Positions 1 to 9,025 of a DNA stretch of 64,000 bases are shown here, one piece after another. The DNA comes from Undibacterium piscinae (lineage in GTDB: Bacteria > Pseudomonadota > Gammaproteobacteria > Burkholderiales > Burkholderiaceae_D). A model generated the notes under the pieces. It made no database searches, had not been told where the DNA came from, and worked only from the letters and a program-made list of their open reading frames with translations. A program made the translations under genes and the position numbers. The stretch spans positions 3,968,001 through 4,032,000 of the forward strand of contig CP051152.1 of assembly GCA_003970805.2 (NCBI GenBank). The letters run 5' to 3'. Every line of letters starts with the position of its first letter. The first letter of the stretch is position 1.

Positions 1-1
1 G

Positions 2-793
2 CTCGGGCTGGTGTTGCATCTGATCGCTTACTGGCTGATAGAGGGGCGCAATTTTCGCTTGATGGGAGTGCTGCAAAGGATAGGCATCTGTTTTGCCATC
101 GTTGGCTTGATCGCGATTCATGTACGCAGCGTAAAGGCACAATGGCTGATCATTGCCGCGATCTTGCTGGGCTATGGCGCTGTCTTGTTGTCTGCAGGCT
201 CTTTGCAACCAGACCTGAATCTGGTCGATAGAATTGACACTGCACTGCTTGGTCAGTTGGCCTATAGCTTTGATCCGCTTACCGGTCTGGCGCACGAACC
301 GGAAGGCTTGCTGTCGACTTTGCCGGGCATTGCCACCGTATTGCTGGGCTTGCAGGCAGGGCGTTATCTGAGGAACGCTCAGGCAAATTACCTGTGGCAG
401 TTTGGTACGCTCGCTTTACTGGCCGGCTATTTGAGCTCCTACCTGATTCCTTTGAACAAGCAATTGTGGACCCCGTCGTTTGTGTTGTGGACTGCTGGCT
501 TCGCTTACTTGTGCATGAGCGCGGCGCACGCCTTGATCGATGTACGTGGCATGCCGGCGCTGGGGCGCAGCTTTGGGATTAATGCCATCGCCGCTTATGC
601 CGGCTCGTGGGTGGCAACCTGCGTACTGGCCGCCAGCGGCTGGGCGGAGCCGTTATACCGCACTTTTTTTGCGCTGCCTTTGGCGGAATATTTCAGCCCG
701 GAGTTTACCTCCCTGGCCCTGGCTTTTGCCGGTAAGGAAGTGTGGGAACGTTTTGATGCGGCTTGCCACCTCGCTTACGCACCGGCAGGCTGA
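2..793 (+). CDS. NagX-like acyltransferase (heparan-alpha-glucosaminide N-acetyltransferase family), 5' partial, C-terminus replaced
   Basis: The frame is open to the left window edge, so the N-terminus is missing. The visible 260 residues form several hydrophobic helices and carry the family-typical GVLQRIGICFAI stretch near the start, as in COG4299/DUF5009 inner-membrane acyltransferases (NagX) linked to amino-sugar use. Membrane homology runs to about base 730 (SLALAFA). The last 20 residues (GKEVWERFDAACHLAYAPAG) do not look like a NagX tail; they look like the W-x-x-F-x-x-AC-x-x-YAPA block of a DUF349 protein. I infer that a deletion fused the two genes in frame. The product is probably non-functional or altered. 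Confidence 0.72.
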   Translation, partial: LGLVLHLIAYWLIEGRNFRLMGVLQRIGICFAIVGLIAIHVRSVKAQWLIIAAILLGYGAVLLSAGSLQPDLNLVDRIDTALLGQLAYSFDPLTGLAHEPEGLLSTLPGIATVLLGLQAGRYLRNAQANYLWQFGTLALLAGYLSSYLIPLNKQLWTPSFVLWTAGFAYLCMSAAHALIDVRGMPALGRSFGINAIAAYAGSWVATCVLAASGWAEPLYRTFFALPLAEYFSPEFTSLALAFAGKEVWERFDAACHLAYAPAG

Positions 794-1580
794 GCAGCGT
801 AAAGCGAATCTGGAAAGCGCCGAGGCGGCGCTGCTGGCGGTGCGCGCTAGCGTAGAGCAATTACTGCAAGGCGCGCCTGACTGGAAAAAAATCGCAAATT
901 TCTGCATGCAGTCGCAACAGACGCTGGGTCACGTAGACCGCAAGCATAAAAGCCGTCTGGACTGGATCAGCGTAGAAAAGAAGAGATACTTTCCCGTGAA
1001 AGTCATTGCCGAAGTCTTATCGCTCGATCCCTTGCACGCAATACCACCGATCAGTTAAAATGCAACAGCGCTGGCAGGCACAAGCGGCTGCCGTGCCTTT
1101 GCGCCGCAAGGATGGCAAGTGCTGTGGGACAAATACCGCGCCGAGGCTTGTTCGCCCAGCGCAAGCAGGCATCCGGTGAAGCCGATGCGCAGCGCCAGGA
1201 AAATCTGGCCGCCAGAGTAACGCTGTGCGAAGAGCTGGAACAAGCTATAGCCATTGGAAGCGCATGTCAGCTCAATATCGGCCAGTTGTTAAGCCAGAGC
1301 GCGGCTAGCTGGAGAAGTGCCGGTGCAGTGCCGCCTTATTGCATCTGGAAATACTCTCAGGCATAGATAGCCCGGCGGAATTGGCACGCCAACGTTTGCA
1401 GATGCAGGTGGAGGTTTTGCAAAATGCCAGGTGGAGGTTTTGCAAAATGCCATGAAGCGTGGTGCGCAGCAAGATGCGGCAACCGAGCTCACTTACCGCT
1501 TGCTGAGTTTGCCGGTGCTGGCCGACGCAGCCAAATCCCAGCGCTTGGAAAAAGTGCTGACAGCGAGTGCGGTACTTTAA
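731..1580 (+). pseudogene. DUF349-domain protein, 3' remnant with several frameshifts
   Basis: DUF349-like protein sequence can be followed through changing frames. It starts with VWERFDAACHLAYAPA in the upstream frame, then RQAEQRKANLESAEAALLAV (from about 785), then QQRWQAQAAAVPLRRKDG (from about 1060), then QRKQASGEADAQRQENLAAR (from about 1155), and ends in a TAA at 1578-1580. At least three frame changes are needed. A 23-bp segment (about 1407-1452) occurs twice in tandem and adds to the damage. DUF349 proteins are normally several hundred residues with repeated domains; only the last part remains, fused to the end of the NagX-like gene. No function is expected. Confidence 0.7.
1407..1452. 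repeat. 23-bp tandem duplication inside the DUF349 remnant
   Basis: The segment beginning GGTGGAGGTTTTGCAAAATG occurs twice back to back. The unit length is not a multiple of three, so it shifts the frame. It resembles the other local tandem duplications in this window (5083-5746, 39433-39622, 47509-47530). Confidence 0.9.
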
Positions 1581-1604
1581 TTCGTATTTTAATCAGGAAC
1601 CATC

Positions 1605-2297
1605 ATGAGCTATGTTTTTCCGCCTGTGGTGCCGGCGCTGCCGGTAGTCAATTCCAGTGAATTGTTTGCGGTTCATCGCATTTACTGCGTGGCCCGCAAC
1701 TATGTCGCACATGCGAAGGAGATGGGCTGGACTGGCCGTGAGGCACCGTTCTTTTTCATGAAGCCGGCCGATGCGGTATTGCCGGTAGCGCTTGGCACAT
1801 GCGGCGAAATGCCGTATCCGGGCATGACGAACAACCTGCATCACGAGATCGAACTAGTGGTGGCGATAGGCAAGGGCGGTGCGAATATTGCGGTGCAAGA
1901 CGCTGCGCAACATGTCTGGGGTTATGCGGTAGGCCTTGATATGACAAGGCGTGACTTGCAGCTGGAGTCCAAGGATCAGGGGCGTCCGTGGTGTACCGCC
2001 AAAGGCTTTGACCACTCGGCACCGGTATCTCCGGTTTCCCCGATTTCTCAGACCGGTTGGATAGAACAGGGCAATATTCATCTCGATGTTAATGGCGTGC
2101 AGCGCCAGGATAGCGACGTTAATATGCTGACCTGGAGCGTCGCCGAAATTATCGCGACGCTGTCTACCCTGTACACTTTGCAAGCGGGTGACCTGATTTT
2201 TACCGGCACACCGGAAGGTGTTGCGGCGGTCAAGCCGGGTGACTTGATGGTGGGGCGGATTGCCGGCTTGGGCGAATTAAGCGTTAAAGTGGTGTGA
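1605..2297 (+). CDS. FAH-family hydrolase, probable fumarylpyruvate hydrolase
   Basis: A 230-residue cytoplasmic protein of the fumarylacetoacetate hydrolase fold, the usual length for the short YcgM/NagK type. The metal-binding HHEIELVV block (about residues 84-91), GLDMTRRDLQ with a conserved Asp, and the TGTPEGV motif near the C-terminus are all visible. The family hydrolyses acylpyruvates; fumarylpyruvate is the likely substrate because the next gene is a maleylacetoacetate/maleylpyruvate isomerase-type GST, the usual partner in gentisate or homogentisate breakdown. The start ATG follows a purine-rich leader (aggaaccatc). The next ORF starts 32 bp after the stop, so the two are probably co-transcribed. 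Confidence 0.85.
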   Translation: MSYVFPPVVPALPVVNSSELFAVHRIYCVARNYVAHAKEMGWTGREAPFFFMKPADAVLPVALGTCGEMPYPGMTNNLHHEIELVVAIGKGGANIAVQDAAQHVWGYAVGLDMTRRDLQLESKDQGRPWCTAKGFDHSAPVSPVSPISQTGWIEQGNIHLDVNGVQRQDSDVNMLTWSVAEIIATLSTLYTLQAGDLIFTGTPEGVAAVKPGDLMVGRIAGLGELSVKVV

Positions 2298-2329
2298 GCC
2301 TGATTAAGAAATTTGACGGGAGCGACAAG

Positions 2330-2995
2330 ATGAAACTGTATGGATATTTTCGCAGCTCGGCCTCGTACCGGGTGCGTATCGCCTTGAACCTGAAGGGTTT
2401 GGATTACGAGAGCGTCGCTGTGCATCTGGTGAAGAACGGCGGCGAGCAATTGTCGGATAGTTTTCGTGCGCTCAATCCGGAAGCCTTGGTGCCGGCGCTG
2501 GTAGATATTGCCGATGAGGTGGATGGCGGTGAAGTGGCGTTAAGCCAGTCGCTTGCCATCATCGAGTATCTGGAAGAAAAATATCCGGAGGCTGCCTTGC
2601 TGCCAGCCAAACTGGCGGATCGTGCCCATGTCAGGGCGCTGGCATTGGCGATCGCCTGCGAAGTCCATCCATTGAATAATTTGCGGGTCTTGAAATATCT
2701 GACCGGTACTTTAGGGATCACCGAAGAGCAAAAAAATGCCTGGTACCAGCATTGGTGCGGGACGGGATTGGCGGCGCTGGAAAGCAAATTGGCGGCAGAT
2801 CCGCGTACCGGTAAATTCTGTGTCGGCGATACGCCGACGCTGGCCGATTGCTGCCTGGTGCCGCAGATTTACAATGCGCAGAGATTCAAGTGTGATTTAT
2901 CGGCGATGCCGCATTTACTGCGCATCCATCAAAATTGCATGGAGTTGGATGCCTTCATCAAAGCCTCACCGGAGAATCAGCCGGATGCGGAATAA
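2330..2995 (+). CDS. maiA: Maleylacetoacetate (maleylpyruvate) isomerase, zeta-class GST
   Basis: 221 residues, the normal family length. The N-terminal thioredoxin-like domain opens with MKLYGYFRSSASYRVRIALN; the SSxSxRVRIAL signature of zeta-class GSTs contributes the active-site Ser and glutathione site. The C-terminal helical domain contains CEVHPLNNLRVLKYL, typical of MaiA. The start was set at ATG 2330, which fits both homology and a GGGAG ribosome site, rather than the in-frame upstream start at 2294. It isomerises maleylacetoacetate or maleylpyruvate with glutathione, handing the product to the hydrolase encoded just upstream. Confidence 0.9.
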   Translation: MKLYGYFRSSASYRVRIALNLKGLDYESVAVHLVKNGGEQLSDSFRALNPEALVPALVDIADEVDGGEVALSQSLAIIEYLEEKYPEAALLPAKLADRAHVRALALAIACEVHPLNNLRVLKYLTGTLGITEEQKNAWYQHWCGTGLAALESKLAADPRTGKFCVGDTPTLADCCLVPQIYNAQRFKCDLSAMPHLLRIHQNCMELDAFIKASPENQPDAE

Positions 2996-3009
2996 ACTAA
3001 CGGCCCAGT

Positions 3010-3050
3010 AAAAAAAGGGATGCTGCCTGCGCTGCATCCCTTTTTTATTA
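3010..3050. terminator. Bidirectional intrinsic terminator
   Basis: A perfect 13-bp inverted repeat, AAAAAAGGGATGC (3011-3023) and GCATCCCTTTTTT (3034-3046), with a 10-nt loop. The A-tract and T-tract allow it to end both the maiA operon (plus) and the convergent response regulator (minus). Confidence 0.9.
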
Positions 3051-3069
3051 CTTCAGATGAAACGCCAAC

Positions 3070-3534
3070 TCAGTTAGGATATCCCGTTGCCGGTGGCGAT
3101 ACCGATAAGGTGTCATTAAGCACCGAAATCAGGATAGAGCGGGTTAATTTGGATTTAGTGGTGTAGGCATCAATCGCGAACTCGGTATTGACCTGTTGTT
3201 CTGGCGCATAGCCTGGCTGACCGGTACGCAACACTATACGGAGGTTTTTCAGATCAAGTTCATTGCGTATCACGCCTACCAGTTTCAAGCCTGCATCAAC
3301 GGTTTCCATGACCACATCAAGCAAGACTAGCGACATGTCCGTATTTTCCAGCAATACCTGATGCGCTTCTTTCGCCGAGTAGGCATGAAGAAATTCCAGC
3401 GGGCGGTTATGTATGCGTACCCCGGCCAAGGCGAGTAGAGTCGTGTCATGTACGCTAATGTCATCATCAGCGATCAGAATTTTCCAGGGTTGCAGCAGTT
3501 TGGTATGAGTTTGCGGCTCGCACTCTTCATCCAA
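3070..3534 (-). CDS. Response regulator, REC domain only (DUF3369-type), 5' end truncated
   Basis: A receiver domain of about 150 residues: acidic cluster in KILIADDD, phosphoacceptor Asp in LVLLDVVME, and a conserved Lys in TTKSK. The N-terminal linker and the LRTGQPG block resemble regulators that normally continue into DUF3369 and HD-GYP parts, which are absent. The best start available is a TTG at 3534. Reading further upstream in frame gives DLDDDIIDFLDEE, which still looks like the family's acidic leader, then a stop at about 3574 with no ATG or GTG. The true start seems lost at a junction with the kinase on the opposite strand. Confidence 0.65.
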   Translation of the reverse strand: MDEECEPQTHTKLLQPWKILIADDDISVHDTTLLALAGVRIHNRPLEFLHAYSAKEAHQVLLENTDMSLVLLDVVMETVDAGLKLVGVIRNELDLKNLRIVLRTGQPGYAPEQQVNTEFAIDAYTTKSKLTRSILISVLNDTLSVSPPATGYPN

Positions 3535-3561
3535 AAAATCGATGATATCGTCATCAAGATC

Positions 3562-4816
3562 AAGGCGGAAACTTTACTGCGTGAGAGCGAGAGAAAATAT
3601 GCAAATATCGTGCAGCTTTCACCGATTCCCCTTGGCCTGATCAGAATGCAGGATTCCTGCTTGGTTGAACTCAACGATAGTTGGGTTACGCAATTTGGCT
3701 ATACTCGCGAGGAGGCGGTCGGGCGCACAGCTTTGGATGAATTTTTGGTACGATCTGCAAGAGCGTGAACGCCTCATGCTGCGGGAAGACGGCATGCTAG
3801 ACCGTTTCGAAGCGCATATCACTAAAGCCGGTGAGATTTTGATCTGCCTGATCTCGGTCAGAAACGAGGACCTGTTTCTTTTCTGCATACAAGACGTCAC
3901 GCGACAGTATCAGGTAGAGCAAGAAATCCGCGATATGACACTACAATTAGAAGAACGCGTCATACAACGTACCTTAAGGCTAGAGCACGCTAATCTAGAG
4001 TTGGCCAATGCGATGGAGTCACTCAAATACGCCCAGGATGAATTGATACGTTCAGAAAAAATGGTGGCCTTGGGAAAACTGGTGGCCGGTATTGCGCATG
4101 AACTCAATACGCCTATCGGCAATGGGGTTACCGTCGCCAGCACTTTGCAGGATAATGCGCGCGCCTTACTCAGTGCTATGGACGAGGGCAGTTTGCGTAA
4201 GTCGGCACTACAGCAGTATGTGCAAAGTGCGCTTACCGGGACTGATATTCTGATGCGTTCGCTGGGTGCCGCACGCGATCTGATCGGCAGCTTTAAACAG
4301 GTGGCGGTTGATCAAGCCAGTAATCAGCGTCGCACCTTCGATCTTAAAACGCTGCTGGAAGAAATCGTAGCGACTTTGTCGCCCATGTATAAAAAAGGCC
4401 CGTTTGGCCTGGTGCTGGTGCTTAGTGCTGGCATTACTATGGATAGTTTCCCAGGACCTTTAGGACAGATACTCACTAATTTTTTGAGTAATGCGCTGGC
4501 ACATGCCTTTGAGGGGCGCGAGCAAGGTGAAATGCGCTTAAGCACACAAATGCAAGATCCTGATCATGTCGGGTTGGTGTTTTCAGACAACGGCGTAGGC
4601 ATCGCTGAACTCGATCAAAAACGCGTGTTCGATCCCTTTTTTACGACCAAACTCGGGCAGGGCGGATCAGGCTTGGGTATGCATATCGTCTACAACATCA
4701 CTACGGGCATCCTGGGCGGCACGATACGGCTAGAGAGTGAACTAGGCCACGGTACACGTATCGTGCTGGTGTTGCCGCTAAGGGCACCAGAAATATCGCT
4801 CGATGCAAATGCTTGA
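3562..4816 (+). pseudogene. PAS-domain sensor histidine kinase, frameshifted and missing its 5' end
   Basis: Homology begins at KAETLLRESERKYANIVQ (3562), a PAS lead-in. The PAS domain runs in frame 1 to GRTALD (about 3738), then continues as NFWYDLQERERL in frame 2, consistent with a 2-base deletion at about 3739. Downstream come a coiled coil, the H-box AGIAHELNTPIGN with phospho-His at bases 4097-4099, and an ATPase domain with DNGVGIAELD and GQGGSGLGM boxes. The second half is closely related to the kinase at 53548-55533, so this is a paralogue. The 5' end collides with the response regulator on the other strand. A shorter kinase fragment could still be translated from internal starts, so complete loss of function is not proven. 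Confidence 0.7.
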
Positions 4817-4900
4817 GGGGCGGTTAGGGGATATAAAAGTCTTACTTAGTTTCTGATTCTGCATAAAAAAATAAATCGATAGCATTTTACCTAGCCCATT

Positions 4901-5936
4901 ATGTGTGTCAATTACACTCCCAGCCGAAAAGATTTGTTTGAAGAGAAATTTGGCGCTGCGGCGCCCGACGCGGAATGGAAAAACGAAATCTGGCAAGATT
5001 ATCCGGCGCCTATCATCCGTCACGACGCATGCGGGCAACGCCAGGCCGTCTTAGCCAGTTATAGCATGCTACCTAAGGCGCGCTGGCGCCAGGAGTGAAG
5101 CGCTTTAGCACCATGAATGCGCGTGCCGAGACTTTGGCTCAGTTGCGCAGCTATTCTCAAGCCTGGCGAGGAGGCCAGCTTTGCCTAGTGCCTATGCAGC
5201 ACTTTTTCGAGCCTAGTTATGAAAGCGGTAGAGCAGAGCGCTGGCAGATTGGGCTGAAAGATGCGAGTGATTTTGCCGTGGCTGGGCTGTATAAAGAATG
5301 GCGAGAGCAGGACCAGCTGAGTTATTCGTTTACTCAAATTACCATCAATGCCGATCAGCATCCATTGATGCAGCGCTTCCATAAACTTGGCGAGGAAAAA
5401 CGCTCATTGGTGATCTGGCGCCAGGAGTGAAGCGCTTTAGCACCATGAATGCGCGTGCCGAGACTTTGGCTCAGTTGCGCAGCTATTCTCAAGCCTGGCG
5501 AGGAGGCCAGCTTTGCCTAGTGCCTATGCAGCACTTTTTCGAGCCTAGTTATGAAAGCGGTAGAGCAGAGCGCTGGCAGATTGGGCTGAAAGATGCGAGT
5601 GATTTTGCCGTGGCTGGGCTGTATAAAGAATGGCGAGAGCAGGACCAGCTGAGTTATTCGTTTACTCAAATTACCATCAATGCCGATCAGCATCCATTGA
5701 TGCAGCGCTTCCATAAACTTGGCGAGGAAAAACGCTCATTGGTGATCTTGCCCGATCAGAACTACGATGCGTGGCTGGCATGCAAAGATCCGCAACTAGC
5801 CAGCGGTTTTTTGCAACTCTATCCGGCCGAGCTGATGCACAGTCAGCCGGCGCTGAAAGCGCCTGGCAGTGCGTTAGAGAGTGTCGCCTCAGACCAGCTT
5901 TATTTTCTAAGCGACGCAAAGAGCACCAGCCAAATA
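4901..5936 (+). pseudogene. SRAP/HMCES-type (YedK-like) abasic-site protein, broken by frameshift and internal duplication
   Basis: SRAP proteins use Cys2 to form a covalent link to abasic sites in single-stranded DNA. Here MCVNYTPSRK starts the ORF with Cys2 in place. The frame breaks at about 5093, where ARWRQE should run into GVKRFSTMNARAET but one base is missing. The block KRFSTMNARAE...ADQHPLMQRFHK, which includes the conserved Asn and His, then appears twice because bases 5083-5414 are repeated at 5415-5746. The second copy continues into VILPDQNYDAWL and the normal C-terminal region, ending near 5925 at a junction with an amidohydrolase remnant. The 1-base indel is in both copies, so it preceded the duplication. 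Confidence 0.8.
5083..5746. repeat. 332-bp perfect tandem duplication
   Basis: Bases 5083-5414 are followed directly by an identical copy at 5415-5746, with CT as microhomology at the joint. 332 is not a multiple of three. By eye no difference was found between the copies, which implies a recent event or an assembly artefact. Confidence 0.9.
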
Positions 5937-6352
5937 AACGCTAATAGCTCGATGCGATCAAGCGCATCTGTCGGCGTGCGGTAGGGATTTTGCTTGATAA
6001 TTTGTAGGTCGGCCCACTTGCCTACTTCTAGGCTACCGGTTTTATCCGCTACCCCCAATTGGTAAGCGCCATTGATGGTCATGGCACGCAGTGCCTGCTC
6101 GATTGTGATGGCTTGCTCCAGATTGAGGTGCGCACCGCTGCTGGTTTTACGTGTGATCGCAGTCTTCATCAGGCTATACGCATTCGGGGGAAACATAGGA
6201 CTATCGGCATGCAGCGTCGGGTGCATGTCCAGTTCAAAGGCGCGTTTTACCGGCAGGACTTGTTGCGCCATCTGCGGACCTATCAGTGATGCGCTGAGCG
6301 CGTCGCCATAATACAAAATATGATTGATGTGGAAACGCCTTGGCAGGGTGCT
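5930..6352 (-). pseudogene. Amidohydrolase (YtcJ/Amidohydro_3 family) C-terminal remnant
   Basis: The minus strand encodes about 140 residues matching only the end of a protein that is normally about 550 residues: RRFHINHILYYGDALS, then MHPTLHADSPMFPPNAYSL, MTINGAYQLG and GSLEVGKWADLQIIKQNP. The catalytic N-terminal barrel is gone. The homology begins right after the stop region of the Lnt-like gene and ends against the SRAP remnant, so both ends look like deletion junctions. The longest ORF in this frame uses a TTG at 6316. No enzyme activity is expected. Confidence 0.8.
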
Positions 6353-6442
6353 TGATTTACGCGCCGTAGACCTTGAGCAGTAGCCAAGCCGGTAGGCCGA
6401 GATACAGCGCGGTGTGGGCGATGCGCTCTAGCCAGCGCCGGA

Positions 6443-8902
6443 TCACGATGGTTTGCCCGGGCGTAACAGTGCCGTCAACAGTGTGCCGATCTCTATTGCT
6501 GCACGCAGCAGCGCTGCGCTCAGCACCACACCAATAGACCAGGCGGCCCACCATAGCGCAAAGGCGCTCAGATAGGCTTTCAGGCCATAGCTGTAGTATT
6601 CGCCGAACGCGCTGCCATAGGCAATGTGCTGGTGCAGATGGAAGGCCGGAATCGCCAGTGCTAGCGGTAGCAGGGCGAACTTGACCAAAGGATGATCGAG
6701 ACGCCAGCGTCGCATTGCCAGACGCGCTTGCGAATAGGTGCTCTCGCACGAGGGCGCCGGCTGCTCAGGCGTGCTGCCGGCCGCCGTTGTTAATGAGCCG
6801 GCCAGTGCGCGGGCCAGGGCGGTGGGGTTGGCGAGCGCCAGTCCGTAGCGCCAGTTTTGCTGTTGGTCTTGGCCTTGGTGTGAGACCAAACGTAACGAGA
6901 CGCCCGGTCCGGGTAGCGGCAGGCGCCACGGCTGGACTGCGGCGATCTCACTGAGTGCCAGTTCGAAACGCTGGGTGCCGCGGCTTAGCACCAGCTTGCC
7001 GTGTTCGATTGAAGCGCGTGCCGCAAAGGCCAATAGCACGCACCATGAAGCCGCTTCCGGGACCAGAAAAAGACCGGTGAACGTGCGAATCTGTGTCAGC
7101 GTATTGGTGCGCAAGGCTTCGTTAAACAGCATCGCAGCGCACATCCACAGTAAGCTACCGCGTGCAAAGGCGCGTAACAAACCAGCGGCAAGGCGGGCGG
7201 CGGGCGGCAATACGGCAACCTTGAGCGGGAATGTCAGCGCCAGATCCGCTGCCGATGCCGGCCGCGCTTGCTCATCGTTAAAACGCCATGAAGGAAAAAG
7301 CGCGCTCGCTGCCAGTAGCAACAAGAATATGCTGGCGGCCAGCCCGACCCAGTCACCCCATATCACCATCAGGGTACGGTTAGGCTTAGGCACAGGCACG
7401 GCGGCGATCACCAGTGTGCGTTCGCCCATGCGGGTTCCGGCCAGCACGCTGCCGGTAGCGTCGATCACTGCGCTGTAGCCGTTGGTGGTAACGCGAAATT
7501 GCGGCAATCGCGTTTCTATGCTGCGAAATGCCGCTGCGGCCTGATGCAATTCTGCGCCCAGCGGGTGAGTCGTGAACCAGGAATCATTCGACATCGTCAG
7601 GATAGCCTGCGCCCCGAGCCTGGCCCCGTTGATGGCGAGGTTGGTGTCGACGTCGTCCAGGCAGATCAAGGGTTGCACCGGAATCTCGCGGCCATCGGCC
7701 AGACGCAGCGGAAACACGCGGGCGCCGTTGCCTGGCCGCCAGCTGCCGGTCCATGGTAGCCATCGCCGCAAAGTCGCGCTATCTAACCAGGTAGGCACGT
7801 ATTCGGTGAGCGGGAACAGGCGCGTTTTGCGATAAAAGCCCAGCAGGCCAGTGCCCGGTTGCACGAAGGCCGCCGCATTGTATTCGCCCGCCGTATCGGT
7901 GTCGTAAGTGCCGAACACGAAAGGTACACCGGCGGCATTGATGATACTGAGGATTTCGTGGTCGAGTTCGGCACCCGCTTCGCTTTTCGGATGACCGAAG
8001 GTGGTCGGGTAGGTGGTCTCCGACCACAGCACCGCATCTGCGTGCTGCCTGACCACCGCGTCGTAGCTCATCGCGAAGTGGGTATCGAGCACTTCGCGCA
8101 CGACCGCGTGGGCTCCTTTCACCTGCCGCTGGCCCTCGTAGTCGAATAGCTTGGACTGTATTAATCCCACGCGCAGCGGTTTGTCTGCGCTGTTGCCTGA
8201 AGCTTGAATATTGCCAGAGAGCGTAGGCATGAGCGATAACACAGTCAGACCGTAGCCTGCCAGCAGCAACGGCACCAGTGCAGCCAGTGCCAGCGGCTTG
8301 GCAAATGTGCGCCAGCCGTGTCCACGTCGCGCCAGCGCGAGCGCCACGCCTTCGTTCGCTAACAACAGCAAGAAGCTTAAGCCGGCAGTGCCACCAAGAT
8401 CGGCGGCCTGGCGCAGCAGGCTAGACGGATATAATCCGTAGCCTAAGGTGTCGCCGAGTAACTTGGGCACCCAATACTCTGTCGCTACCCAGGCGGTGGC
8501 GGCGGCCAGTGCGCTTATCAGCGCGCCATGGCGGCGCGACGTTAAGTGACGCACCAGTGCGAAGGCGAGAAATTGCGGCTGGAACAGTGGCGCTGCCACC
8601 AGCAGCACGGCCAAACCGGTGGCGGCACCGACCTGCGTATAGCTGCCGATCGCGCTGCCGAACCAGGCGAAGGCGGCCGCCGTGTAGGCCAGTGACATCG
8701 CATAGCCGCTTAGCAGCGAACCGATTAGCGTGCGGCTGGCGTCGAGCGTGCGCAACCACGGCACCATAAGCACGAAACCTAGCAGCCAGGCGGCGCCACC
8801 GCGGGCATACAAGCCAGACAGGACAGCGCTGGCGAGTATGCCAGCCAAGGCAGTGGCGAATAAGCGCACTTTAGAAACGGGGACATCGGTAAATGAATTC
8901 AT
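6443..8902 (-). CDS. Apolipoprotein N-acyltransferase-like membrane carbon-nitrogen hydrolase, extended
   Basis: 819 residues, clearly longer than a standard Lnt (about 510). The first ~250 residues form several membrane helices. The nitrilase-like domain follows with the family's Glu (LWSETTYP), Lys (FYRKTRLFP) and Cys (LICLDDVDT). A second half adds membrane segments and a soluble insert (about 640-740) of unknown role. Start is ATG 8902. Frame: after the TGA at 6443, another frame encodes IVIRRWLERIAHTALYLGLP and ends KVYGA-stop at 6357, which looks like the natural C-terminus, so a small frameshift near 6445 may have clipped the protein. Its operon with an SGNH hydrolase and a membrane-anchored unknown suggests an envelope or exported-polymer role rather than housekeeping Lnt; that is inference. 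Confidence 0.7.
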   Translation of the reverse strand: MNSFTDVPVSKVRLFATALAGILASAVLSGLYARGGAAWLLGFVLMVPWLRTLDASRTLIGSLLSGYAMSLAYTAAAFAWFGSAIGSYTQVGAATGLAVLLVAAPLFQPQFLAFALVRHLTSRRHGALISALAAATAWVATEYWVPKLLGDTLGYGLYPSSLLRQAADLGGTAGLSFLLLLANEGVALALARRGHGWRTFAKPLALAALVPLLLAGYGLTVLSLMPTLSGNIQASGNSADKPLRVGLIQSKLFDYEGQRQVKGAHAVVREVLDTHFAMSYDAVVRQHADAVLWSETTYPTTFGHPKSEAGAELDHEILSIINAAGVPFVFGTYDTDTAGEYNAAAFVQPGTGLLGFYRKTRLFPLTEYVPTWLDSATLRRWLPWTGSWRPGNGARVFPLRLADGREIPVQPLICLDDVDTNLAINGARLGAQAILTMSNDSWFTTHPLGAELHQAAAAFRSIETRLPQFRVTTNGYSAVIDATGSVLAGTRMGERTLVIAAVPVPKPNRTLMVIWGDWVGLAASIFLLLLAASALFPSWRFNDEQARPASAADLALTFPLKVAVLPPAARLAAGLLRAFARGSLLWMCAAMLFNEALRTNTLTQIRTFTGLFLVPEAASWCVLLAFAARASIEHGKLVLSRGTQRFELALSEIAAVQPWRLPLPGPGVSLRLVSHQGQDQQQNWRYGLALANPTALARALAGSLTTAAGSTPEQPAPSCESTYSQARLAMRRWRLDHPLVKFALLPLALAIPAFHLHQHIAYGSAFGEYYSYGLKAYLSAFALWWAAWSIGVVLSAALLRAAIEIGTLLTALLRPGKPS

Positions 8903-8927
8903 GTGCTCAGGGCCAGGGCGAAGTCGG

Positions 8928-9023
8928 GGATAAAGTAAGGGGTAGATTCAAGAACAAAGTCGGGGGCAAAGTCAGGGGCAAATTCAGAGGTAAATTGAGA
9001 GGTAAATTCAGGGGTAAAGTCAA
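8928..9023. repeat. 12-bp degenerate tandem array, 8 units
   Basis: Eight consecutive units near GGGGCAAATTCA fill the spacer between the Lnt-like gene and the 230-residue gene. Units differ by 1-4 bases. The array lies in the 5' leader of the Lnt-like gene. Confidence 0.85.
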
Positions 9024-9025
9024 AC

